The notes beneath the pieces are model-generated. The model was not told the DNA's origin and did not search any database. It was given only the letters and a program-made list of their open reading frames with translations. Positions 1 through 10,302 of a stretch of 64,000 bases of DNA are shown one piece after another. Both the position numbers and the translations under genes were made by a program. The stretch is from positions 7,435,001 through 7,499,000 of the forward strand of contig CP114487.1 in the NCBI GenBank assembly GCA_027186245.1, in the 5' to 3' direction. This DNA is from Coriaria nepalensis (taxonomy: Eukaryota > Streptophyta > Magnoliopsida > Cucurbitales > Coriariaceae). The first letter of the stretch is position 1, and each line of letters opens with the position of its first letter.

Positions 1-1170
1 CCTCTACTAGGTCAAAAACTGATTTCGTAGATAAATGATTTAACTCGGTTGGGTGGGCACTCTCATTCAATCTTCTTCCTTGCCTGAGCTTTGTGTGATC
101 TTTCCTTCTCCATGCGAGAGATTTCTTTGTTCTTCATGCTTTTGGGTGGTTTGATTCATGATTACTTGTGGTTTGCTCTATCTTCTTGCCGTATCTAATT
201 GATTCATGGTTGGATTTTGTTTTTGTTGATGGTTGCATTTGAATTTGGCTTAGGGTTTTTTTATCTTGAATCGATTGTTCAGATTTGGTGATTGACCATG
301 TTGTAAGCCATGTGATTGAGCTTGGATCTGTGTTGTACAAATACTCTATCACTAGTGTATATGAGCTCCTCCGGATTCCGGAGCTTGAGTGGAGGTAGCC
401 TATTTTGATTATTTGATCTGAATAAGTGAATCACTATAATTTTGTGTCCGTTTATCTTTTGATTTTTTTTGCTTTGTGATAAATCTGTCCAAATAGCAAG
501 ATATCCGAAAATACAGTATTGATTGAGAATTGAACTAGATGACGAATTAATTCAGTTATGATCTAATAAAATTGATAAAGAATTTGATTAAATCTCAACA
601 CAATCAAGAACCAGTAGAGAGTTACTGATATCTATCGAAATTATTTGACCAACAGTGTAATAAAGAGAGTTTTGACTCTGTGAATATGGCCGGCAAGGAG
701 AGCCTATTAGAGACTTACACTCATAACGAACTAAAAACAAGAATAAAATACGATATTAAATGTCTGGATATCTATAGAGCACTAGATTGCTTCCTATGTG
801 CATGAAGAGAGAAAGCAAAAAAGTAAATATCGAAATAGAATGAATGAAAATATAAATTCCTGCAAGCATGTTAGATAGTAGATACGTGCCTAAAACTCAA
901 TCCGGTATTCAATTCACCGGTCTCTGGCTACACCCCGATTTCGATATCATTTATTACTCCTCTAAACGCCGCCTCACTCACCTGCTTGTCTTGCCTCTAT
1001 TAATACTGGCCATTCGCAACGCATGCATTTAGAAACTAGCTAAGCTAAGCTAAGCTAAGCTAAGATAGAAGCCATAACTAAACTGTATTCCGACATCACT
1101 CTCTTATCTTTGTCTGATAGTCAATATAGACGCAGAAGATCATTACTAGATCTGTACAGTTCTCTTGATC
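1..1170. other. Intergenic region upstream of the GDSL gene
   Basis: I see no credible coding region here. Frames in the first 350 bases are short and low in complexity. A pentanucleotide repeat (TAAGC, about five units) lies at 1038-1064, roughly 110 bp before the next start codon. The region presumably holds the promoter and 5' UTR of the downstream esterase gene, but I see no convincing TATA box close to the ATG. Confidence 0.5.
1038..1064. repeat. (TAAGC)n pentanucleotide microsatellite
   Basis: About five tandem copies of a 5-bp unit sit roughly 110 bp upstream of the GDSL gene start, probably within its promoter or leader. Confidence 0.9.
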
Positions 1171-2706
1171 ATGGACAAGCTCATGATCGTGCTCATTAGG
1201 TTATCTGCTGTTTTGTTTGCTTTGTTAATGGTGGGGTACTTGGAAGCAGCTTCAGAACAAACAATATCTGATCAGGAAGGAGGTGGTGGATCCGGAATTG
1301 GTACTATAAGGAGGAGACAGATGGTGCCTGCCTTGTTCGTATTTGGAGACTCCCTCATTGACAATGGCAACAACAACAACCTTCAATCTTTTGCCAAAGC
1401 AAACTACTTTCCTTACGGCATCGATTTCAACGGCGGCCCCACCGGCCGTTTCTCCAACGGTTACATCATGGTTGATGAAATAGGTACACATAACATGTAC
1501 CTGGTTAATTATTGATTGTCTGAACATAGAAATTACTTAAATTTGACGTGCATGCATGTTATTGCAGCTGAGCAGCTAGGGCTTCCATTGATTCCTGCAT
1601 ACTCTCAAGCTTCTAGAGATCAAGCACTTCATGGAATCAATTATGCTTCTGCTGCTTCCGGAATCCTTGATGTCACTGGAAGAAACTTTGTAAGTACTAA
1701 TTGAAAAAGAGAAGTCATTAATTAGACCTAGCGCATGCTTGTAGTAGTAATATATTCTTTGATTTTTGATTTAACTATTATGGGCAGATCGAACGGATTC
1801 CATTCAATCAGCAGATAGAGAACTTTGAGAATACGCTCGATCAAATAACCGGTAATATAGGGGCGGACGAGATGGCGCGGGCTGTAGCTCGATCCATCTT
1901 CTTCATCGGAATGGGAAGCAATGACTACTTGAACAACTATCTCATGCCTAACTATCCGACTCGAAATCAGTACAATGCTCAGCAGTTTGCTGATCTTTTA
2001 GTCCAGCAATATACCCAGCAACTTATGGTAAGATTACTTTAGTACATTCCTCTTCCCTGGCTTTTAGTAAATCATGCATGTTCTTATGAAAGATCAAATT
2101 AATTATAGTTGCATTACTGTTTGTACAATGATTCAGAGACTTTATAATCTTGGAGCAAGAAAATTCGTGATATCCGGGATCGGACTAATGGGGTGCATTC
2201 CGAGCATATTAGCTCAAAGTTCAAATGGAACCTGTTCAAGAGAAGTGAACCAGCTTGTTCTACCCTTTAATGCAAACGTTAAGACAATGATTAACAACCT
2301 TAATACTAATTTCCCCGGTGCACGAATCACTTATGTCGACATTGAAAGGATGTTCACAGACATCCTTACTAACCCTTCATCTTATGGTAATTATAAGTAC
2401 ATGCATTAATCAGTTTTCATTTACTTACAAACCAATTAATTAAATAATGTTTTCATATTCATATATTCCTTTGTATTTATTGTAGGATTTAGTGTAATAG
2501 ACCGGGGTTGCTGTGGTATAGGGAGGAACAGAGGTCAAATAACATGTCTTCCTTTCCAAATGCCTTGTACGAACCGAGCGCAGTATGTGTTCTGGGACGC
2601 ATTTCATCCAACGGATGCCGTGAACAGAATCATGGGGAGGAAAGCGTTTAATGGGGATCGAACCATAGTGTATCCAGTAAACATTAAAGAGCTTGCTAAT
2701 CTTTAG
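1171..2706 (+). CDS. GDSL-type esterase/lipase, secreted
   Basis: Five exons (1171-1483, 1568-1689, 1788-2027, 2137-2386, 2486-2706) join in frame to 381 residues. Residues 1-28 form a signal peptide (hydrophobic core LSAVLFALLMVGYL), so the enzyme should enter the secretory pathway. Family blocks are all present: block I FVFGDSLIDNG with nucleophile Ser61, the oxyanion Asn190 in GMGSND, and the C-terminal DAFHP block with Asp346 and His349. Such SGNH hydrolases cleave ester bonds of lipids, cutin monomers or acetylated sugars; the substrate is not predictable here. The protein resembles Arabidopsis At1g71691 closely along its length (from memory). The start at 1171 is the first ATG and gives the signal peptide; length is typical for plant GDSL enzymes (about 350-390). 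Confidence 0.95.
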
Positions 2707-3534
2707 AAAATTTTCCCACTTAACTACGGTAGATTGATTAATGTAGCTAGAGAGCTTGTTTCTAAGTGTTATGGATAGAAGCTTAATTACTAGATACGTA
2801 TTGAAGAAGTAGTACTGATGGTCTGTACTTGTACTGTGCAAACTCGTCTGTGAATTTTGTGACTGCTTTGCAATTTGTAAGTGCTTCTGAATTCTGATTC
2901 ATTTTAATCTATGACAATTGCGCACAGTGTTGGATGCAAAATTTAGGCCACCAGCAATATATCAGTCCACCTGAAATAGAAAATAAGGAAGGGCTGACAG
3001 GGTTGTTTCCGGGCAATCAATCCCCTTCTAAAAATTCTCCAAAATTCTTTCTAGAGCTCTAACTTTATCATCGGTGTGGTTGGCTAGAAACGTTTCCGGC
3101 AGGGTCTTCCTTATTTTCTGTTTCAGCTCATCCTAGAGTTTTAACTTTGCCATCGGAGGGGTTGGCCAAAAACAGTCCCGGCTGGCCGGCCCTTATTTTC
3201 TGTTTCAGGTGGACTCAGTGCGGGCATACCGTTGATACCCAGATTTTGGGTCAACACTCCCGATTGTCATCATTGGAGTGATTCTAATACTATAAAATTT
3301 TCTTAACGTGGGACGATTAGTGTCACGTCAGTTTTACATTGATTAAAAATGATATTGTGATACGTGTTATTAAGAGCTACTTTAAGGGAGCTCAAAGTAT
3401 GTTTTTATAATTGAAGGGTGTAATTTGAAATTTACCAAACTTATAGAAGGGGTAACTAGCAATTACCATCTTTAATGATAATCTAGTTCAACGCGCTCGC
3501 AATACTACAGCTTCAAGTTGAACGGGTTTGTGTG
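2707..3534. other. Intergenic region with a foldback element
   Basis: No gene is visible. The left part is the 3' UTR of the GDSL gene. The centre (2964-3215) is a foldback or MITE-like element, listed separately. The right part (3216-3534) is plain AT-rich sequence and the likely promoter of the LysM gene. Confidence 0.5.
2964..3215. mobile_element. Foldback/MITE-like element with internal duplication
   Basis: The first about 33 bases (AGTCCACCTGAAATAG and on) are the inverted complement of the last about 28 bases (ending in TATTTTCTGTTTCAGGTGGACT), with a few mismatches. Between them, a unit of about 76 bp (3051-3126) is repeated imperfectly at 3132-3208, so the right terminal repeat exists twice. 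No coding capacity. I see no clean target-site duplication. It looks like a small non-autonomous DNA element or an old foldback; the class cannot be assigned from the termini alone. Confidence 0.6.
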
Positions 3535-5512
3535 ATGGAAGCCTTGAACTTGAGACAGAGATCAGATCACATTCCCCTGCTTTCTCAACTCCCTTTTGAA
3601 GCTCGAAGGTAACTCCCTTTTCTCATTCTCGTCATTAAACCAGAATCATTCATTATTCCCCTTTTCTTTTTTTGAGGAAATTTACAGCGAAGAATCTTGT
3701 GCTCTTTTCCTCTTATCGTTTCAGCCTCTATCTCAAAACTTGGGCTTATAGGAAGAAATCGTTGAGGAAGCATTTCAGGGGCACTGCACTGGTCAATCTT
3801 TCTGTTTGGATGCTGAGTGGATCTTGAAGAAAGATTTAATGAAAAATATCATAGATCCATTAGCTGATTAGTGGATACGCATTTTGGGTTTTCACTTTTC
3901 TCTTCCCTGGTTTCAATTTGAGTACCAAGTATGAAAAAACCAAAACTCAAGTTTCTCTCCTTCAATGATTTTCTAGCTGACAAAACAGAGTGCTAAGGGT
4001 CAAGTTCATATTTAAAGGTGTGGACCCCATTTCTTACAAGCTATATTGATACTGTTGTACTGACAGAGATGGAGGATCCAGTTGCAAGAGGCCTCTAAAG
4101 TTCAGCACTAAACCAAGTATAACTTGGTTCATGTTGTCGAAGAGTAAGAGAGCATAAAAAAAAAAAATATATATATATATGTATATATATATATTGAATT
4201 TCTTGTACTACTTTTCTGTGGTAATTTATAAATCAGCAGTAGCAGCTGTGGTACTTTCAACTTCCAGTTTGATTTTCACATTTACAGCTTTACTAATTGA
4301 AAGGTGCATTTGGTAACTATATAGTATAAAAATGGAAAATTCCTAATGAAATTTGAAGCTGATAGTCTTCTGAGTCTTATCGAGACTTTCAGGGGCGAGA
4401 CTTTGACTTCCATTTCAAGGCAGTATGGGGTTTCTGTATATGCCCTTGCCACGGCTAACAGCGGTATAGTGGACCCTGACCTTGTTTTCATAGGACAACT
4501 AGTCAACATACCTGCAAGAGGTAACACTCGAGTGGTAAGAAAATTTGGTTGTCTTATATCATTACCATTAGTGAAGTTCATGCCCTCTGTGGCTAATTTG
4601 AATCAGTTGAAAGTTGCATGTTTGCTAGCTATATATTTGATAATGAATATTAAGCATATAAATTACAAAGTGTATAAGAACCTTCACAATGACCCGAGAC
4701 TCATTAGCAATTTAAAGCTTTATGTTTCTCGTTCTCAAATTGACGATAGAGTTCGGTTACAAGGAAACAATCACATAGCTATTTGAATAGAATTTTGAAC
4801 CCGAAGAAACTTGTCATGACATCCCCTCAACGACTACCTTATGTAAGTAAATTAAAAAAAAAAAAAAGGCAGCATATTGATTTTCTTTCTCTCTCTATTT
4901 ATCAAGTATAAAGTATCTTTCAATTCATAATGATCTTAATTTGGTTAGTTATCTCATCAAGTTTGTCTGTGTCTATCTATCAGGTTAAACAGACTGGTTA
5001 TTTTCTAGTTCTGGTTCCACTTTCAGTGTTTTGTATCAGATGCATAACTGCAGCCTCTTATACTCAACTCTCCAGAGCATTGAGGCACGAAAGTCAGAAT
5101 AACTTGCAACATCAAGGGTCCACGAGTGGACGGTGGAGATCTGCTCTCTCTGATATGAATGAACCAGATGACGTTTTCAATACCGAGTCAAATCTATACT
5201 CTAATGTAGGTAAAAATGTTATTATTTATCGGGATCTTTTATCAAAATAGGGTCTCAAATTCCATAACTAGAATATAAGCATGCTCCACTAATTTATATG
5301 ATGCGGCTGTTATGCAGAGAAGTAATTCAGAAGATGAAGCAGAAATCTCTTTGGAGATGTCTGAGTCTTATGTGAAACTCGAACACGACTACCGGAAATT
5401 TTTGGCGCAATGTGGAATAAGTAAATATGGGTATTGGCGAGGAGGTACAGGAGGTTCGACCGAGTTAAAAGTCTTGGCCGACGAGCCAAGTAGAGGAAAT
5501 TCCGAATTCTAG
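3535..5512 (+). CDS. LysM-domain membrane protein (N-terminal exons uncertain)
   Basis: The 3' exons are firm: one ending at 4534, then 4984-5205 and 5318-5512 (stop), all joined in phase 0. They encode a LysM domain (GETLTSISRQYGVSVYALATANSG...VFIGQLVNIP), then a hydrophobic segment (GYFLVLVPLSVFCIRCI), then an acidic tail and the conserved end KLEHDYRKFL...GYWRGG. The 5' end is less sure: ATG at 3535 opens a good exon to 3608 (donor gtaact, phase 2). The next exon may begin at 4366 (phase fits), or a middle exon 3725-3791 may join one starting at 4325. LysM domains bind N-acetylglucosamine glycans in many proteins, but here the domain sits before a single membrane anchor without a kinase, so a receptor role should not be assumed. 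Confidence 0.75.
4167..4194. repeat. (AT)n microsatellite in LysM gene intron
   Basis: An AT dinucleotide run broken by one G follows a 12-base A tract, inside the long first intron. Confidence 0.85.
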
Positions 5513-5979
5513 CAAACAAAAATTATTTTTTCTACATATACTGCCCTCACCTTTCTTCTCAAAGAATTCTGTGTTCAAGTGTGATTGTTTTCAAATGTAT
5601 ATTATAAAACTACTTTTGTAGAGAAGTTTGAAGTTCCCTTGTCATTTTTCAAATCATGGCATTTTTCCTGTCATTTGATGGAGGAGACACATTTGTACCT
5701 ACCGAAATAATTGTTTGATATGAATTTATCCGGATGGAGTCCTAATTTGCAGCTAAACAAGATATAGAAAAGAAAGTAAAGAGTAGAGTAACAGAGTTGG
5801 ACAAGAAGTTCAACTTCTATTAAGAACATGATACTTTGCATAAAAGAGAGAACATAATATAAGCATTTGAACTTTAAAACAATCTAAGGGGCATACATCC
5901 CAATTTCAAAATTCCAAGTGTACATTTCAAGCAACTCAGGATTCACATAATCAAAATATGTCTGAACAGTTTTTTCTTC
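5513..5979. other. Intergenic, convergent 3' ends
   Basis: The LysM gene ends from the left and the small minus-strand gene ends from the right. The stretch is AT-rich and holds only their presumed 3' UTRs; I see no further gene. Confidence 0.5.
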
Positions 5980-6933
5980 TTAACCGACACGGCGAGCCTT
6001 CTCTTCTTGTCCTAGGCCAAGAGATTTCTGTGCATTGGCAATACCTTCAGGATCTGGGATATAAATAACATTCAATCAGATCATATATACATACATATAT
6101 AGATAGATAGATAATCATGCTACTTTAAGCAATATCCGTATACATAACAGAGAAATCTGCTTACCAAAGAACTGAGTGAAAATGCGCGTGAAGAAGTGCA
6201 GGTTGCGAGAAACATTATAGGCCATGGCAGGCGGAAGAGGTTTCACAATCGTATCGATGCTAAATACTCGTTGCAGAAACTGCAAACATAGACACATGAA
6301 ATCAGAAGAGTAAGGCTAGAACTATCATTGATCTAGCTTGAGTGTGCAAAGACTGGTTTCAGCAAACGACAGCTTACTATGCTGGTTTGTACTCGCTACT
6401 TTTGTTGCTACACAGTTAACAATTTACAAGAGCAGAGAGATAGACTTGCTCTTATATTATAGCACTTAACTTGTAAGCAAAAAAGCTTCTGAATTTGGAG
6501 GGTTCTACAAAATTCTAAACTTTAGAAACCTATGCATAAACATGCTTCCAACAATTGACAAATTCATCATACTCCTTCGCGAAATTATAACACCAGAATC
6601 AACGTATTTGACACTAGCAGACGCAATAAACAGAAAAATGGCGTATTGCAATTTATAGGCGAAGCGAGGAGAAAGAGAGAAGGTAAAACCCTAAACCTGG
6701 TAGTTACGCTGGAAGCTGTAGCGTAGCTCCGGGTCTATCTCGGCGATGGAGTCTCGATCGTCGGCGTGGCCGGACTTGGAGCCTTTGGAGTTGGCGCCCT
6801 TCTTGCGAGGGACGTGCATGGTAGGAGTGGCACCTGGATGGCTCGTCACTTTGAGCTTTCCTCCCACAAATTCGCCTTTGTCTTCCTCCTCGCCCCGCCA
6901 TGGAGCTGAAGACATCAGCTTCTTCTTCGCCAT
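5980..6933 (-). CDS. Small conserved plant protein of unknown function
   Basis: Three minus-strand exons (6697-6933, 6165-6279, 5980-6053) join to 141 residues. The start is the ATG at 6933. The N-terminal half is charged and probably disordered (lysine-rich start, Gly/Ser-rich linker); the C-terminal half looks folded and conserved, with the segment LRYSFQRNYQFLQRVFSIDT followed by FFTRIFTQFFDPEGIANAQK and a charged tail. I recognise this as a conserved land-plant family but cannot name a function. There is no membrane span and no clear signal peptide; a basic N-terminus would allow organelle targeting but does not prove it. Its promoter lies in the 625 bp between it and the 3' end of the next minus-strand gene. 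Confidence 0.85.
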
Positions 6934-7558
6934 TCTTACCAAATAAGATTTCTCTTTTGTCAATGTTTCAGTCCGCGGTTATAACTTAATACCAATCACC
7001 TATTGTGTGATAGGATTTCTGTTTGGTCACAGGGATATCGTACTCTCCGCTATTCCGATGTTTCCTTGTCCCAGTTCCCAACTACACCCCCCCTTTCCTT
7101 AAGGCCGCGTTTGGTTGGGCGAATTTTGCACAAATAGAAATAGCAAAATCTAGGTAAAGTACAACAAATTTAAATTTCAGTTTCATTAACGTCAGTTTGA
7201 TATAAACTCGAGTTTTGGCAAACATAATGTCAATTTAGCACATTTTGATGAGAAGCAAGAAACCCAATAACACAAAGAAACAAGTAAATAACCAAAAACA
7301 CAAATCAATCTTGATTTTAAAAACTAAGCACAAAGGTGTTCCTTATACTTGGAAACCCAAGTTTATGCATCGACAAATCTCTGTTTTGTCAATGGTGTTA
7401 TATGACAGGAGTGATGTTCTCTAACTCAAAACAAATTTCCTACCAGTTATCACTTCCTGGTGGGTTTCTGTCTACAAACTATACAAAATAGAAGGCTTGC
7501 TCTGGGTCCTGAACTCGAGCTCAGGCTCGTAGTTGACCGGACATCCCCATTGACTATA
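6934..7558. other. Intergenic region
   Basis: It holds the promoter of the small minus-strand gene and the 3' UTR of the GST-N protein gene. A motif like a MITE end (GCGTTTGGTTGGGCG, near 7107) is present without a matching partner. No gene seen. Confidence 0.45.
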
Positions 7559-9912
7559 TCAGGTAGCTACAGAATAGGTCTTGAACAGATAAGACAAAAT
7601 CTTCTTGTAGTCACCGGTTTGAGTACCAGTGTTAGGATCAACAAGATAAGGAATCTGTACAAGAAAGACGGTCTTCATTAGTTTTCAGGACAATATGTAG
7701 AAATTTCTTTGAAACAACTTTTTGCAAGAGTTTCTAACAAACGTACGGGTTCTAAGTATTGTTAACAACAAACCTCATTAGAGCCAGATACATCAACGAG
7801 CAACTTTAATCGCCTGGAACCTTCTCCTACATTTTGAATGATGTATGGAAGTTCCAACTCACATAGTGCCTCACGCACAATTCGAGCATGCTGTTAGGAG
7901 GGAAGAGAAGGAGAAAAGTTGTTAAGATTTTCAAGGGAGAGGAAATAGAAATTCATTCATAGCAAGTCATACTGGACTGTTCTCGTATGAGAAGAGCTCC
8001 AACTTCTTGGGTGGTGGGTCAGGTCTGGCCTTTTCCCATAATGTCAAACCTCTACCTGCCCTTAGAACTGTTGGCATCCAACCTGTGAACATTGTGCTGC
8101 GTGATACAATACATTCAGAATTTGAGAGAATTGAAAGTTAAGATAAAATGGGACTAGATGAACTACGGGTGTGCTCCAAAAATCCAGTTCGGAAAACTCC
8201 AGAAGAAGTGAAATTCCATTTACCTTATACACTTATCCTAAATCTAATTTGCCAAACTTCAGTTTCAACCACTAAACCAAGCTCAATTAGCAATTATATT
8301 CAAATTTAAACTAATGAAGAGACTCTCAACGAATTAGAAGTCTTGACTAGCATATGTGAATACCTTTCTAATAGCCCAGTTGAGGGGGTTCTAGCTTTAC
8401 CATATTGCTGAAATAGGTATCGTACAATATCACCTATCAGCCAAAAACGAAAAGAAAAAATCAATGATGTAAGACTGAGGACCCCATATAAACTGAGAAA
8501 TAAAGGTAACTAACTTCACTTACCACTTTCATACATCGAAGCACCACTATTTGGATCCACTAGAAAAGGAAACCTGCATTTGAATTTTACAAATGAGCAG
8601 AAGAAAAGAAATGGCAAAAAATAAGGCAACCACACAAAAATGTCTACAGCAAACAAAGATTCACTCACTGTTCTTGTCCACCAAATTTCCTGACCATTTC
8701 TCTGTGCCTTATGGAACCTTTAGGACAAGGATAAACCTGTAGACATCCAGTAGTAGAGAATAGTAAATTATGATTGAAGAGATATAAGTCTGAAAAAGTT
8801 GAATATGGATCTAAGATGTCAAAACAGGCATAAAACGAATGTCCTAAAAACGAGATGGATTCTTTACTACTTTCTTTCAGTCTATCCACATTAAAACTGG
8901 TTTTATGATAAGAAATTTTTTTGCCCACCCTTCTGGACAATTAAGATATGACTAAAAGGGGGAAAGTAACTTTGTGTAAAGAAGAACTGATTCCTTACCT
9001 CCGCTGAGAGATCTAGCTCAGTCATGGCTTCTCGAACTCTCCTACAAAAGGGGCATGCCTCTGTCCACAAGTAATGTTTTAAGAGATAAGATTTCCACTC
9101 ATTATCAACAGTAAATAATCAGAAACACTAAGTATGTGTATACAATAATCCACAGAGAACTGTTTAAAGGAACTTCGATGATTCAATCTAAGAAGTAATA
9201 ACCATTAATAAAAAGTAGACTTGCCAAATTCATAGAGTTGCAAGCGTTTAGGAGGATCTGAATTCAATCCCTCTTGGCCATTAAAAATCTCAGTGAGTGA
9301 CCTTGATCCCCATGGAAGTCTAGCCAACGTGGACAGGGAAGAAGTAGCTAACTACTATAAGCAACATCATACAGGCACTTGAATCAGGTAAAAAATAATA
9401 ATAAAATCATACTTCCTACCTCTCACCCAATTATAGCTTTATGTAACTTATAATATGTAAAACAAATACATAGAGAAACACCTCTAGTGTATCATTCCTT
9501 TCTCTAGAGGGATCCCCTCCCTGCCAGAAAAAAAAAGAGAATCAAAATTCTTACAAGAAAGGAAGCAATGGCGTCTATTGCTACTAAAATCCAAAGAAAA
9601 GAGACTCACAGAGAAGAGCTTGAGTAGGGGACAAAGAAGAGATAGAAAACTAGTTGATGGGTTGCCGCCATTTCCTGAAGCTTCACTGTCTTCATTTGAT
9701 AACTGAGTGGGAATCTCGTTGGTATCAGCATCTGAGACATCGGATTTTTTTGCATGGAGTCTGTGTAGTTGAGAAGTCAAGTTCCCAGTTCTCGATGTTC
9801 TGCGAAAGCTTATAATCGGAAAGCTCTGTTGTTTACCTGGTAAACTACGAAATCGGTTTGAAGAAAAGGAAAAGGATTGAGAAAAGGTGGAAGGGGAAGA
9901 TAAAGATGACAT
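7559..9912 (-). CDS. Plastid double GST-N/thioredoxin-fold protein (At5g03880-like)
   Basis: Ten minus-strand exons (9610-9912, 9482-9520, 9225-9351, 8999-9060, 8669-8736, 8524-8573, 8364-8433, 7973-8096, 7774-7890, 7559-7654) join to 351 residues. Residues 1 to about 60 are Ser-rich with few acidic residues, a plastid transit peptide. Two thioredoxin-fold GST-N domains follow. The first has the redox motif CPFC (Cys159, Cys162) in LYEFEACPFCRRVREAM. The second begins LFSYENSPHARIVREAL and has lost both cysteines (SPHA in their place). Arabidopsis At5g03880 and At4g10000 have this layout (from memory); their biochemical role is not settled. Intron 3 starts with GC, not GT. The promoter and first codons are duplicated in front of the neighbouring FKBP gene. 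Confidence 0.92.
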
Positions 9913-10302
9913 TTTTGTTCCTGGTTTGAGTGGCAAAGGTGGAAGGAGGGAGGTTTTTTTAAACTGAGCGAGACTTTGCTCATCTCCCTAAGCCCAAAAA
10001 GCCCAGTCCAACTATGGCCTAGATTATGCTGACCCGGCCCAACACTGACATTATTTATTTATTTTATTTTATTTTTTTAATGAAAATATTTATTTGAGCC
10101 AAAAAAGGAAACAGGAAAAAGGAAAAAGCAACTAAATAGTAATAGAAATTATGGACTTCCCATGTAAATTTAAGGAAACACACTGATAAATTCATAGTTA
10201 CAAAATGAACCTTTCCAGTTTCATTGAAGAAGGATCTATAAGAAGATACATTCCCACCTCTCTCTCTCTCTCTCCTTTTCCTTCACCAAAAATATGACAT
10301 GA
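9913..10302 (-). promoter_or_regulatory. Promoter of the GST-N gene, with site II type motifs
   Basis: The stretch separates the GST-N start from the FKBP gene end. AGCCCA motifs at 9991-9996 and 10000-10005 and GGCCCA at 10036-10041 read TGGGCT/TGGGCC on the gene strand, 80-130 bp upstream of the ATG. In plants such site II motifs are bound by TCP factors and are common in nuclear genes for organelle proteins. The segment up to about 10045 is similar to 12288-12440. A CT microsatellite lies at 10257-10273. Confidence 0.6.
10257..10273. repeat. (CT)n microsatellite
   Basis: A run of CT dinucleotides lies about 30 bp beyond the FKBP stop codon, in its probable 3' UTR. Confidence 0.85.

Noticed and set aside
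320..480. Sequence resembling a copia LTR end (GAGTGGAGGTAGCC ... TTTTGTGTCCG)
   Set aside because: Only loosely similar to LTR U5 ends known to me; no primer site follows and no second copy is visible in the window.
7107..7121. GCGTTTGGTTGGGCG, similar to a MITE end
   Set aside because: No inverted partner found within the following kilobase.
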